This document shows, one piece after another, positions 8,319-16,326 of a stretch of 33,112 bases of DNA; positions within the stretch are counted from its first letter, which is position 1; each line of letters starts with the position of its first letter. The translations under genes were made by a program, and so were the position numbers. Source of the DNA: an uncultured Geobacteraceae bacterium (GTDB lineage: Bacteria > Desulfobacterota > Desulfuromonadia > Geobacterales > Pseudopelobacteraceae); contig CAIYZD010000130.1 of NCBI GenBank assembly GCA_903930585.1, positions 1 through 33,112 of the forward strand. The letters are read 5' to 3'. The notes beneath the pieces were generated by a model. It did no database searches. It saw only the letters and a list, made by a program, of their open reading frames with translations, and had not been told where the DNA came from.

Positions 8319-9461
8319 ATGACGGTGAACATCCGGCAGCCGTATGCCGATATATCGCTCTTGTATGTTGAAGACGAAGCAGCGACCCGCGAGCAGGTAT
8401 CCCGTGTTCTGTCATCCCGGGGGTATCGGCTTACCGTTGCAGAAAACGGTGAGCAGGGGATCGACTGTTTTCGCAAACAGCTCCCCGATATCGTTTTGAC
8501 CGACATCATGATGCCGCGGATGAACGGACTTGAAATGGCTCGTAAAATGCGAGCCCTGTCCCCGGAAATTCAGGTCGTCTGCATGACCGCCTTCAGCGAC
8601 ACCAGCTACCTGATAGAGGCCATCGATATCGGCATTAACCAGTTTGTCCTTAAACCGGTCGAATTCAATCGCCTGTTTGTTGCCCTGGATCGTTGTCAGG
8701 AGACAGTCGAACTCCGAAAGCGGCAAAAAATTCTGGAAGCGGAAAATCTGCGCACAAAAAAAATTGAAGCCAGCGGCATCCTTGCAGGAGGGATGGCCCA
8801 TGATTTCAACAACCTGCTTCAGGTTATCCTTGGGTATGTGTCACTGGCCCGCATGAGTGCGGAACCGGGCAGTAAGACAGAGTCGCTGCTGACAATTGTC
8901 GAAAAATCATCCGAAAGCGCTCGGGAACTCGGCAAGCGACTTTTGACTTTGGCAAAAGGGGGAGACACACTGATGAAACCGGCAGCACTGGGGCACCTCA
9001 TCATGAAAAGCATCGAATCCGAACTGAGCCCGGAATCCCCAATCGAGCTTGTCATTGATCTGCCTGACGACCTTCCCCTTGTCATGCTCGATGCGGATCA
9101 CATGCAGCAAGTGATCGCCAGTCTGCTCATAAATGCCTGCGAAGCCATGCCGCATGGCGGCTCGCTACACGTATCAGCAGCGTCCGTTCCACTGCCGTCA
9201 GCAAACGATCTTGGACTCACACCCGGCGATTATCTGCACGTTATTTTTGAGGATAGTGGAATCGGCATCCTGCCTGAAAACCTGCCGATGATTTTCGATC
9301 TCTATTTCACCACGAAAGATATGGGATGTCAAAAGGGAATGGGGCTCGGACTGGCACTCAGCTATTCCATCATCAAGCACCATCAGGGCCAAATAACAGC
9401 CGAATCCGAGCCGGGGGTGGGAACCCGCATCCATATATATCTGCCGGTTTACCGCTCATAG
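8319..9461 (+). CDS. Soluble histidine kinase with N-terminal receiver domain
   Basis: The product has 380 residues. Residues about 12-125 are a receiver domain with the acidic pair in VEDE, the phosphoacceptor D62 in LTDIMMP and the conserved lysine in VLKPVE (K112). A short charged coiled linker leads to a kinase with H-box ILAGGMAHDFNNLL (H161), N-box LLINACEAMP, G1 FEDSGIGI and G2 KGMGLGLALSYSI. There is no membrane segment, so it acts in the cytoplasm and probably takes phosphoryl or positional input from another protein through the receiver. No output regulator is adjacent, so its partner is unknown. The HDFNN-type H-box is common in delta-proteobacterial PAS/REC kinases. Function is clear at the family level only. 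Confidence 0.93.
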   Translation: MTVNIRQPYADISLLYVEDEAATREQVSRVLSSRGYRLTVAENGEQGIDCFRKQLPDIVLTDIMMPRMNGLEMARKMRALSPEIQVVCMTAFSDTSYLIEAIDIGINQFVLKPVEFNRLFVALDRCQETVELRKRQKILEAENLRTKKIEASGILAGGMAHDFNNLLQVILGYVSLARMSAEPGSKTESLLTIVEKSSESARELGKRLLTLAKGGDTLMKPAALGHLIMKSIESELSPESPIELVIDLPDDLPLVMLDADHMQQVIASLLINACEAMPHGGSLHVSAASVPLPSANDLGLTPGDYLHVIFEDSGIGILPENLPMIFDLYFTTKDMGCQKGMGLGLALSYSIIKHHQGQITAESEPGVGTRIHIYLPVYRS

Positions 9462-9524
9462 TGTACATTCCCGCCGAGGTACCACGCAATAATACCCGTT
9501 GCCCCCCCTTGAGACCCTTTGTTA

Positions 9525-9554
9525 TTTCACTCCGATGAAAAAATCTGCTACACT
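9525..9554 (+). promoter_or_regulatory. Weak candidate promoter for the ABC exporter
   Basis: TTTCAC (9525-9530), an 18-nt spacer and TACACT (9549-9554) lie about 40 nt before the exporter ATG. Both boxes are imperfect. Confidence 0.27.
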
Positions 9555-9592
9555 GCCGTCCAAAATACCTTTTCCTATTCGGACTCCTATTT

Positions 9593-11380
9593 ATGCATCA
9601 CGGCGGAATTTACGCAGAAGAAATAGCCGGCAAGGCCTATGACACCGCCCTGCTGCGGCGTTTTGCACGCTATGTGGTTCCATACCGGCTGTCGATAACA
9701 GTCGTGCTGCTGATATTGCCGCTGGTCGCTGCCTGTCGGTTGGCACAGCCCTGGATTATCAAGCTCGCCATCGACAACCACATCGTCACCGGAAAACTGG
9801 CCGGTATGGAACAGATCGCGCTCGCTTTTCTCGGCATACTGCTATTTGAATCGCTGTTGTCTTTTCTTGAAGTGTATCTGTTGCAATCCGTCGGCCAGAG
9901 AGTTATGTCGGACATGCGTGCGGAACTGTATGGTCACGTGATGCATCTGCCGGTTTCATGGTTCGACCGTGTGCCGACCGGGAGCGCAGTAACCCGGCTG
10001 ACCAGCGATATCGAAGTTCTGGGTGAGATGTTTGCCTCCGGCATCATTACCATCATCGGAGATATCCTGCTGTTGATCGGCATTATCTCCGTCATGATCT
10101 GGATGAACCTGCAACTGTCGCTGGTAACCTTTTCCGTACTGCCGGTGCTGCTGTACGTCGCCTATACCTTCCGGCGCCGCATGAGAAAATCGTTTCGCGA
10201 GGTGCGCGCCCGGCTTGGAGAACTGAACTCATTCCTCAACGAATGCGTTTCCGGCATCAGCATCATCCAGATCTTCAACCGCGAGCGGGATGAAGAGCGG
10301 CGTTTCAGCGAACTGAACGCATCGTATCGCGATGCCAACATGCCGGTCATCTTCTGGGATGCCTCCCTGTATGCCATGGTTGAAGCGCTTTCATCCATCG
10401 CCGTGGCACTCATCATCTGGTACGGCGGCGGCGAGATCGTGACAGGAGCCGTGAGCTTCGGAGTTCTGGTCGCTTTCATTCAGTATATTGAAAAGTTTTT
10501 TGCTCCCATCCGCGACCTGTCGGCAAAATTCTCCGTCATGCAAGGAGCGATGGCAGCCCTGGAGCGGATCTTTGCCCTGCTGGACATACCGGGCTCATCG
10601 CCTCCCCTCCCAACCTCCCTCCGGCAGGGGGAGGTTGGGAGGGGGGAGGCCGCCCCCCTCATCGAATTTCGCGACGTATCATTTTCCTATCAAAGCGGCA
10701 ATGACATTCTCAGCGGTTTCAATCTTACGGTTCATCGCGGCGAGAGGATCGCAATCGTGGGTGAAAGCGGCGGTGGCAAAACGACCATTACCCGTCTGCT
10801 GACACGCCTGTATGAAATAGAACGCGGCACTATCCTGTTGCAGGGGATTGATATCAGGGAGTACGACGTGGCACAGGTGCGCCGCCGGGTCGGCGTTGTC
10901 CTTCAGGATCCCTGCCTGTTTGCCGGAAGTATCGAATTCAATATCAGCCTGGGGGACGAACAGGCCATGCAGCGCGTTCGCCAGGCAGCGGCCGCGGTCG
11001 GAGCCGACCGGTTTATTGATAGACTGCCTCAAGGCTATAAAGAAGAAGTGCGGGAGCGGGGGAGTAACTTTTCGGTCGGCGAGAAGCAATTGATCTCATT
11101 TGCCCGGGCCGTCGCCTTCGATCCGGAGATACTCATACTGGACGAGGCTACCGCCAGCATCGACAGTGCCTCGGAGCAGATGATCCAGGAGGGGATCAAG
11201 GGGATGATGCAGGGTCGTACCTCGCTGGTCATCGCCCATCGCCTTTCCACCATTCAGGATGCGGATCGCATCATCACGATCCAGCACGGCATCAAAACCG
11301 AAGAGGGCACTCATGATGAACTGTTGCGCGCCGGCGGCATCTATGCACGTCTGCATCAGTTACAGCTCGGCGAGCCGTAA
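9593..11380 (+). CDS. ABC transporter, fused permease and ATPase (MsbA/exporter type)
   Basis: The product has 595 residues. An ABC-exporter membrane domain with six expected helices spans about residues 25-325, including the coupling-helix region RLTSDIEVLGEMFASG. A nucleotide-binding domain follows from about residue 350 with Walker A VGESGGGKTTI, Q-loop GVVLQDPCLF, signature NFSVGEKQLISFARA (the family LSGGQ equivalent), Walker B ILILDEATASID and the switch histidine in IAHRLST. It is a half-transporter that should dimerise in the inner membrane and export a lipid or hydrophobic substrate; the substrate is not predictable. An unusual proline- and glycine-rich linker, PGSSPPLPTSLRQGEVGRGEAAP, is encoded by a C/G-rich hairpin element between the two domains. 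Confidence 0.93.
   Translation: MHHGGIYAEEIAGKAYDTALLRRFARYVVPYRLSITVVLLILPLVAACRLAQPWIIKLAIDNHIVTGKLAGMEQIALAFLGILLFESLLSFLEVYLLQSVGQRVMSDMRAELYGHVMHLPVSWFDRVPTGSAVTRLTSDIEVLGEMFASGIITIIGDILLLIGIISVMIWMNLQLSLVTFSVLPVLLYVAYTFRRRMRKSFREVRARLGELNSFLNECVSGISIIQIFNRERDEERRFSELNASYRDANMPVIFWDASLYAMVEALSSIAVALIIWYGGGEIVTGAVSFGVLVAFIQYIEKFFAPIRDLSAKFSVMQGAMAALERIFALLDIPGSSPPLPTSLRQGEVGRGEAAPLIEFRDVSFSYQSGNDILSGFNLTVHRGERIAIVGESGGGKTTITRLLTRLYEIERGTILLQGIDIREYDVAQVRRRVGVVLQDPCLFAGSIEFNISLGDEQAMQRVRQAAAAVGADRFIDRLPQGYKEEVRERGSNFSVGEKQLISFARAVAFDPEILILDEATASIDSASEQMIQEGIKGMMQGRTSLVIAHRLSTIQDADRIITIQHGIKTEEGTHDELLRAGGIYARLHQLQLGEP
10604..10644 (+). repeat. C/G-rich hairpin element inside the ABC exporter gene
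   Basis: A perfect 16-bp inverted repeat (CCCCTCCCAACCTCCC and its complement) surrounds a 9-nt loop TCCGGCAGG. The repeat is in frame and encodes the inter-domain linker. Its composition is unlike the flanking codons, which suggests a small mobile REP/MITE-like element that landed where extra residues are tolerated. Confidence 0.75.
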
Positions 11381-11430
11381 CTCTGGTTTTGCGACTTCTC
11401 GCCTTCGCGAATTCAGATATAACTGCAGTA

Positions 11431-11459
11431 TTGCATCTACCCAAATAATCTGATATTTT
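11431..11459 (+). promoter_or_regulatory. Candidate promoter for hypB
   Basis: TTGCAT (11431-11436), a 17-nt spacer and TATTTT (11454-11459) lie about 30 nt before the hypB ATG in an AT-rich gap. Confidence 0.33.
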
Positions 11460-11487
11460 TAATTTAAACAACGTCTTAGGAGTTCCC

Positions 11488-12324
11488 ATGTGCACAACCT
11501 GCGGTTGTTCCACCGACCATCACCACGATCATGACTATCATCACGGCCACCACGATCATCAACACTCCCGTGACGGCGGCCATGGTCACAGCCACGATCA
11601 CGATCACAGCGACACGCACTCCAATGATCACCACCATGGTCCTGAACAGGGCGCTGAAACCGGAAAACGGACGACGATTGCCATTGAAGAAGATATCCTG
11701 GGCAAAAACAACCGGCTTGCGGGCTTCAACCGTGCCCTATTCAAAGAAAAGGGGATTTTTGTTCTGAACCTGGTCAGCTCTCCCGGTTCCGGCAAGACGA
11801 CATTACTGGAACGCACCTTGAGAGACCTGTCGCATACACTCCGCTGCGCCGTTATCGAAGGAGACCAGCAGACCGATAACGATGCCCAGCGCATTGCCGC
11901 CACGGGGGTCCCGGTCCGCCAGATCAACACCGGAGCCGGGTGCCATCTGGATGCCCACATGATTATGCATGGCACTGAAACCTTTGATCTCGACCATCTG
12001 GATCTGCTGCTTATCGAAAACGTCGGCAACCTGGTCTGTCCGGCCGCTTTCGATCTGGGAGAACGCCACAAGGTCGTTGTTCTTTCCGTCACCGAAGGTG
12101 AGGACAAACCGCTCAAATACCCTCAGATGTTCCATAACTCGACCATCATGCTGCTCAACAAGACCGACCTCCTGCCGCACCTTGATTTCGATGTCGAGAA
12201 ATGCAAGGAGTATGCGCTCCGCGTCAACCCCGGCATTACCATTTTTGAAGTATCCGCACGAAGCGGCTCCGGGATGGAGGCGTGGTACCAGTGGTTGCGT
12301 GACAAGGCAAAAGGGAATCGGTAA
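11488..12324 (+). CDS. hypB: Hydrogenase nickel incorporation GTPase HypB, His-rich form
   Basis: The product has 278 residues. It starts with the high-affinity nickel motif MCTTCGC, followed by a histidine-rich stretch with 19 His in residues 11-50, which in this family stores or buffers nickel. The GTPase/SIMIBI domain has P-loop VSSPGSGKTTLLE, the metal-site GAGCHLD, IENVGNLVCP and the guanine-specificity motif LNKTDLLP. HypB works with HypA to load Ni into [NiFe]-hydrogenase large subunits. TAGGAG precedes the ATG. No hypA gene lies next to it. The last codons (KAKGNR) overlap, in another frame, sequence belonging to a PIN-toxin remnant, so the extreme C-terminus may have been rewritten by recombination. 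Confidence 0.96.
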   Translation: MCTTCGCSTDHHHDHDYHHGHHDHQHSRDGGHGHSHDHDHSDTHSNDHHHGPEQGAETGKRTTIAIEEDILGKNNRLAGFNRALFKEKGIFVLNLVSSPGSGKTTLLERTLRDLSHTLRCAVIEGDQQTDNDAQRIAATGVPVRQINTGAGCHLDAHMIMHGTETFDLDHLDLLLIENVGNLVCPAAFDLGERHKVVVLSVTEGEDKPLKYPQMFHNSTIMLLNKTDLLPHLDFDVEKCKEYALRVNPGITIFEVSARSGSGMEAWYQWLRDKAKGNR

Positions 12325-12597
12325 ACTCCCGGATGGCACGAGAAAAGATGAGCTTCAGGCCCGGGTTGAACATGATCTTACCCAGCGATTTACGGGACGG
12401 ATTATCGATATTGATATGGAAACGGTACTGATCTGGGGAATGTTGCAGGGTGAGTCTGAACGGAAGGGCATGATTCTCCCGGGGTGATGGATTCACTCAT
12501 CGCAGCCACGGCAAAGGTTCACGGATTGGCAGTGGTTACACGCAACGTCAAGGATATGGAGAGATGCAGGGTCAGGGTTTGCAATCCGTGGGGTTGA
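12305..12597 (+). pseudogene. Remnant of a PIN-domain toxin (VapC/FitB type), truncated and frameshifted
   Basis: Two consecutive frames together give the C-terminal half of a VapC/FitB-like ribonuclease. The first reads QKGIGKLPDGTRKDEL...RFTGRIIDIDMETVLIWGMLQGESERKG and stops right after ILPG. The second continues V-MDSLIAATAKVHGLAVVTRNVKDME...NPWG. Family members normally read ...LPVIDALIAATA..., and deleting two of the G residues at CCCGGGGTGATGG would join the frames, so a 2-nt insertion is the simplest lesion. The N-terminal half, with the first catalytic Asp, and any antitoxin gene are absent. The 5' end runs into the hypB coding sequence. Homology is by motif recognition from memory, not by a search. 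Confidence 0.75.
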
Positions 12598-12654
12598 TTT
12601 TCTGGGGGGTTGGCTTCCAGCCAGATGATTGGTTTTGCATATAATCTCGGAATA

Positions 12655-15003
12655 ATGATTAAAATGAGAAAAGACGTTCCACTAATCCGCCGCAGCTATA
12701 AGATAAAAGGCATCGTCCAGGGGGTCGGCTTCCGCCCTTTTGTCTATCGGCTTGCTCAAGAGCTTGAGTTGTCCGGCTGGGTGCGCAACTCCACTGCCGG
12801 AGTTGAAATCGAGCTGCAAGGAATGGCGCAGGCATTGGAGTCGTTTGAGCATTCGCTTTCGAACAATGCGCCGCCTCTGGCGGTGATCAGCTCCGTTTCC
12901 GCTATTGACATACCTGTCGCGGTAGAAACTGTTTTTTCCATTCTTCCCAGCTCTGGCGGCGAATCCGATATCCGGATTGCCCCCGATTCCGCTCTCTGCG
13001 GTGACTGCCTGCGGGAGCTTTTCGATCCGACCGACCGGCGCTACCGTTATCCGTTCATAACATGCACCAACTGCGGCCCCCGCTACAGCATCATCACCGG
13101 AACACCGTATGATCGCCCAAAAACAACCATGGCAAGCTTCCCGCTCTGCCCCGACTGCCAACGTGAATACGAAAATCCACTCGACCGGCGCTTCCATGCC
13201 CAGCCGATTGCCTGTCATGCCTGCGGACCTCAGGCGGCTCTCCTTACCGCTACTGCCGAAAAAATTGCCGAGCGCGACACCGCCGTCAACCAGGCTGCCA
13301 TACTCCTGAAAAACGGCGCCATCGTCGCAATCAAGGGAATCGGCGGATACCACCTGGCGGTTGATGCCTGCAATCACGAAGCGGTGAAACGGCTGCGAGA
13401 ACGCAAGAAACGGGATGAGAAGCCGTTTGCCGTCATGGCAGCGACCATCGAAACAGCCCGCGAACTTGTGCTGATGTCGGAAATGGAAGAGCGGCTGCTC
13501 AACTCGCCGGAAACCCCGATCATTATCGTCAGAAAACGCGCCGCCACCCCGCTTTCGGCCCTGATTGCCCCGAACAATGGCTGGCTTGGCCTGATGCTCC
13601 CCTATACGCCGCTGCATCATCTGTTATTTGACCTTCACCCCTCACCCTTCACCCCTCACCCTCCGTTTAAAGCATTGGTCATGACCAGCGGTAATGTGTC
13701 CGATGAACCGGTGGCCTATGAAGACGATGATGCTTTGCAACGCCTTGCCGGAATCGCCGACTATTTTCTGACCCATGACCGCCCGATACATATCCGCAGC
13801 GATGATTCCGTGATGCGCGTTTTTCAGGGGAAACCGCTTTTCTATCGTCGCGCCCGGGGCTTTGCCCCGCGGGCCGTCACCCTCCCTTTCTCTGTGCCGT
13901 CGCTGTTGGCAACAGGGGCCGAGTTGAAGAGCGCCATCTGCCTTGCAGACGGCAGCCGTGCCGTGCTCAGCCAGCATATCGGCGATCTTCAGAACCAGAG
14001 CACCCTCGACTCATTCGAGCACTCGGTTACCCATCTGACCGATCTGTTTGAGATCAAACCACTGCTGGTCGCCTGCGATCTGCACCCCGACTATCTCTCG
14101 TCCCGTTTTGCCGAGGAGACGGGACTGCCGCTGATCCGGGTGCAACATCACCATGCCCACATGGCATCCTGCATGGCGGAAAACAACCTGGATGGTGATG
14201 TTATCGGTATTATCTTCGACGGCACCGGCTTCGGCCCGGACGGTACCGTCTGGGGGGGTGAATTTCTGGTCGGCGGATATGACGGTTATCACCGTACCGG
14301 GCATTTCCGGCCAGTGCTGCTGCCGGGAGGAGACGCCGCCGTGCGTGAGCCGTGGCGCATGGCAATGGCCTATCTGTTTCAGACACTGGGAGAAACCGCC
14401 TTTACGTTCGACCACCCGGTTGCCCGCATCCTTCCGGAGAAAGAGCGCGCACTCTTTGCCCGGATGCTGCGAAACAGGATCAATTCGCCCCTCACCTCCA
14501 GCTGTGGAAGGCTGTTTGACGCCGTTGCCGCGCTGCTCACCATGCGACATAGTGTGTCGTACGATGGTCAGGGGGCGATTGAGCTGGAAGCGCTTGCGGA
14601 GTTGGGCGAGGACAACATGAAGTCCCCCTTGATTCAGGAGGGGAGCTATTCATACGCTCTGGTTTACCATAACGAACAACCACTCCAGCTGGATTTTTCT
14701 CCACTGATTACGGATATTCTGGCCGATATCGACAGGAGCGTCCCGGCAGCAGCCATCGCGTACCGTTTCCACCAGACCGTTGCATCCGCTGCATCGGACG
14801 TCTGCCTGCGTATCTCGGCTTCAAGCGCGCTTGACCGGGTTATTCTCTCGGGAGGTGTATTTCAGAATCGCCTTTTGACTGAAATGATATATACTGCCCT
14901 CACCAACAAGGGACTTCACGTATTCACCCATCGCCTGGCGCCGCCGAACGACGGCGGAATCGCCCTGGGACAGGCTGCGATCGCAGGAAGGAGAAAAATC
15001 TGA
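12655..15003 (+). CDS. hypF: Carbamoyltransferase HypF (hydrogenase cyanide-ligand synthesis)
   Basis: The product has about 782 residues. It starts with an acylphosphatase domain (KIKGIVQGVGFRPFVYRL), followed by two zinc-finger modules (CGDC...CTNCGPRYS and CPDC...CHACGP), a YrdC-like nucleotide-binding domain (IKGIGGYHLAVDA, ALVMTSGNVSDEP) and a Kae1-like C-terminal domain (HHHAHMASCMAE, IFDGTGFGPDGTVWGGE, LSGGVFQN). HypF turns carbamoyl phosphate into a carbamoyl adenylate and passes it to HypE to make the CN ligands of [NiFe]-hydrogenase. The ORF track starts at 12610; I prefer ATG 12655 (12664 also possible). A repeat-derived insert, DLHPSPFTPHPPFK, lies in the YrdC domain. It ends 1 nt before hypC. 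Confidence 0.95.
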   Translation: MIKMRKDVPLIRRSYKIKGIVQGVGFRPFVYRLAQELELSGWVRNSTAGVEIELQGMAQALESFEHSLSNNAPPLAVISSVSAIDIPVAVETVFSILPSSGGESDIRIAPDSALCGDCLRELFDPTDRRYRYPFITCTNCGPRYSIITGTPYDRPKTTMASFPLCPDCQREYENPLDRRFHAQPIACHACGPQAALLTATAEKIAERDTAVNQAAILLKNGAIVAIKGIGGYHLAVDACNHEAVKRLRERKKRDEKPFAVMAATIETARELVLMSEMEERLLNSPETPIIIVRKRAATPLSALIAPNNGWLGLMLPYTPLHHLLFDLHPSPFTPHPPFKALVMTSGNVSDEPVAYEDDDALQRLAGIADYFLTHDRPIHIRSDDSVMRVFQGKPLFYRRARGFAPRAVTLPFSVPSLLATGAELKSAICLADGSRAVLSQHIGDLQNQSTLDSFEHSVTHLTDLFEIKPLLVACDLHPDYLSSRFAEETGLPLIRVQHHHAHMASCMAENNLDGDVIGIIFDGTGFGPDGTVWGGEFLVGGYDGYHRTGHFRPVLLPGGDAAVREPWRMAMAYLFQTLGETAFTFDHPVARILPEKERALFARMLRNRINSPLTSSCGRLFDAVAALLTMRHSVSYDGQGAIELEALAELGEDNMKSPLIQEGSYSYALVYHNEQPLQLDFSPLITDILADIDRSVPAAAIAYRFHQTVASAASDVCLRISASSALDRVILSGGVFQNRLLTEMIYTALTNKGLHVFTHRLAPPNDGGIALGQAAIAGRRKI
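13632..13659 (+). repeat. Two tandem copies of a 14-nt C-rich repeat inside hypF
   Basis: CCTTCACCCCTCAC occurs twice back to back (13632-13645 and 13646-13659), followed by a partial CCTCCG. It adds about ten residues (HPSPFTPHPP) between the HHLLF and ALVMTSGN blocks, which are normally close together in HypF. The unit is 14 nt long, so two copies plus flank are needed to keep frame. Confidence 0.75.
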
Positions 15004-15004
15004 T

Positions 15005-15235
15005 ATGTGTCTTGGCGTTCCGATGAAAATTCTGAGTAAAGATGGCGACACTATTATTGCCGAAGTCGATGGCGTACAGAAAGAAGCCAGCATCATGCTG
15101 CTGGGCGAAGACGTCGCGGTTGGCGATTATGTGATCGTTCATGCCGGTTTCGCCATTTCCCGCCTGGATGAGGTCTACGCGGAGGAAACCCTTCGTTTGA
15201 TGCGGGAGGTTTTTTCGCACGAGGATATGGCATGA
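15005..15235 (+). CDS. hypC: Hydrogenase maturation chaperone HypC
   Basis: A 76-residue protein with the invariant N-terminus MCLGVPMKI; the cysteine exposed after Met removal binds the Fe(CN)2CO precursor together with HypD. A beta-barrel core with VGDYVIVHAGFAI follows, matching the HypC/HupF family at its usual size. It starts 1 nt after the hypF stop and shares ATGA with hypD, so hypF-hypC-hypD are translationally coupled. Confidence 0.96.
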   Translation: MCLGVPMKILSKDGDTIIAEVDGVQKEASIMLLGEDVAVGDYVIVHAGFAISRLDEVYAEETLRLMREVFSHEDMA

Positions 15236-16323
15236 AATTCCAGGACGAATTCCGAGACCGGACGCTGGTACAGAACATGGCAGCCACTATCCGGCGCATG
15301 GCGGAACGGCTGCCGGCGCCGGTTAACTTCATGGAGGTCTGCGGCACCCATACCATGTCGATTTACCAGTACGGCATCCGCTCGTTGCTTCCCGAAAACG
15401 TCCGGCTGATCTCCGGTCCCGGCTGCCCGGTCTGCGTCACACCGATCAGTTATGTCGACAAGGCGGTGGCCTGCAGTGAAGACCCACGCACCATTGTAAC
15501 CACCTTCGGAGACATGCTCCGTGTCCCCGGAAGCCGGTCATCGTTGATGGAAGAGAGGGCCAGGGGAGCCGATGTCAGGATTGTCTACTCACCACTTGAC
15601 GCAGTTACGCTGGCAAAAAACAATCCGGAGCGGAGGGTTGTTTTTCTGGGGGTCGGCTTCGAGACCACCACTCCCGCTATCGCCGCCGCCATCCTCGCTG
15701 CCGCAACGGCCGGTCTTGTCAACTTCTCGGTGCTGGCATCGCACAAGACCATCCCCATTCCGATGGAACTTCTGACCTCCGATCCGGAACTCGGCCTCTC
15801 CGGCTATCTCTGTCCTGCCCACGTCAGCACGGTCATCGGCGGCAACGCTTATAAACCGCTGGCCGAAAAACATCATATTCCCTGCGTCGTCACCGGCTTC
15901 GAACCGGCGGACGTCATGCAGGGAATCGAGATGCTCCTGGCCCAGATCCTGGCTGGAGAAAGCAGGGTCGAAATCCAGTACAGCCGGGCCGTTACGTGGG
16001 AAGGCAACCAAAAGGCCCGCGCGATCATTGCTCAGGTATTCGAGCCGTGCGATACCGAGTGGCGTGGCCTGGGTCTGCTGCCGGGGACCGGGCTGGCGAT
16101 CAGGAATGAATATGCCGCTTTCGATGCCGAACGGGTTCTGACACTGAATATTCCGAAAACGGTCGAAAACCCGGCCTGCCTCTGCGGGGAAATTCTGAAA
16201 GGGAAACTGGCGCCGTTCGACTGCCCGCTCTTTTCCACACTCTGCACTCCCGAAGCACCAGTCGGCGCCTGCATGGTTTCCAGCGAAGGCACCTGCGCTG
16301 CAGCCTATAAATACGGGAGATAG
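15232..16323 (+). CDS. hypD: Hydrogenase maturation protein HypD
   Basis: The product has 363 residues, the standard length. HypD is the iron-sulfur scaffold on which, with HypC, the Fe(CN)2CO unit is assembled. Conserved motifs are present: MEVCGTHTMSI, SGPGCPVCVTP, FLGVGFETTTPAIA, and the C-terminal cysteine set that holds the [4Fe-4S] cluster (CLCGEIL, CPLFSTLCTPEAPVGACMVSSEGTCAAAY). It overlaps hypC by 4 nt. The usual next gene, hypE, is not present; instead a globin-type sensor begins 3 nt after the stop. Confidence 0.96.
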   Translation: MKFQDEFRDRTLVQNMAATIRRMAERLPAPVNFMEVCGTHTMSIYQYGIRSLLPENVRLISGPGCPVCVTPISYVDKAVACSEDPRTIVTTFGDMLRVPGSRSSLMEERARGADVRIVYSPLDAVTLAKNNPERRVVFLGVGFETTTPAIAAAILAAATAGLVNFSVLASHKTIPIPMELLTSDPELGLSGYLCPAHVSTVIGGNAYKPLAEKHHIPCVVTGFEPADVMQGIEMLLAQILAGESRVEIQYSRAVTWEGNQKARAIIAQVFEPCDTEWRGLGLLPGTGLAIRNEYAAFDAERVLTLNIPKTVENPACLCGEILKGKLAPFDCPLFSTLCTPEAPVGACMVSSEGTCAAAYKYGR

Positions 16324-16326
16324 ACC

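Noticed and set aside
12636-12645. TATAAT just upstream of hypF
   Set aside because: There is no acceptable -35, and the resulting transcript would start almost at the start codon; not listed as a promoter.
12682-13620. 312-codon minus-strand ORF
   Set aside because: It is antisense to the acylphosphatase, zinc-finger and YrdC part of hypF and shows no motif of its own.
13632-13659. Possible CRISPR-like repeats
   Set aside because: The units are directly adjacent with no spacers and sit inside a coding sequence.
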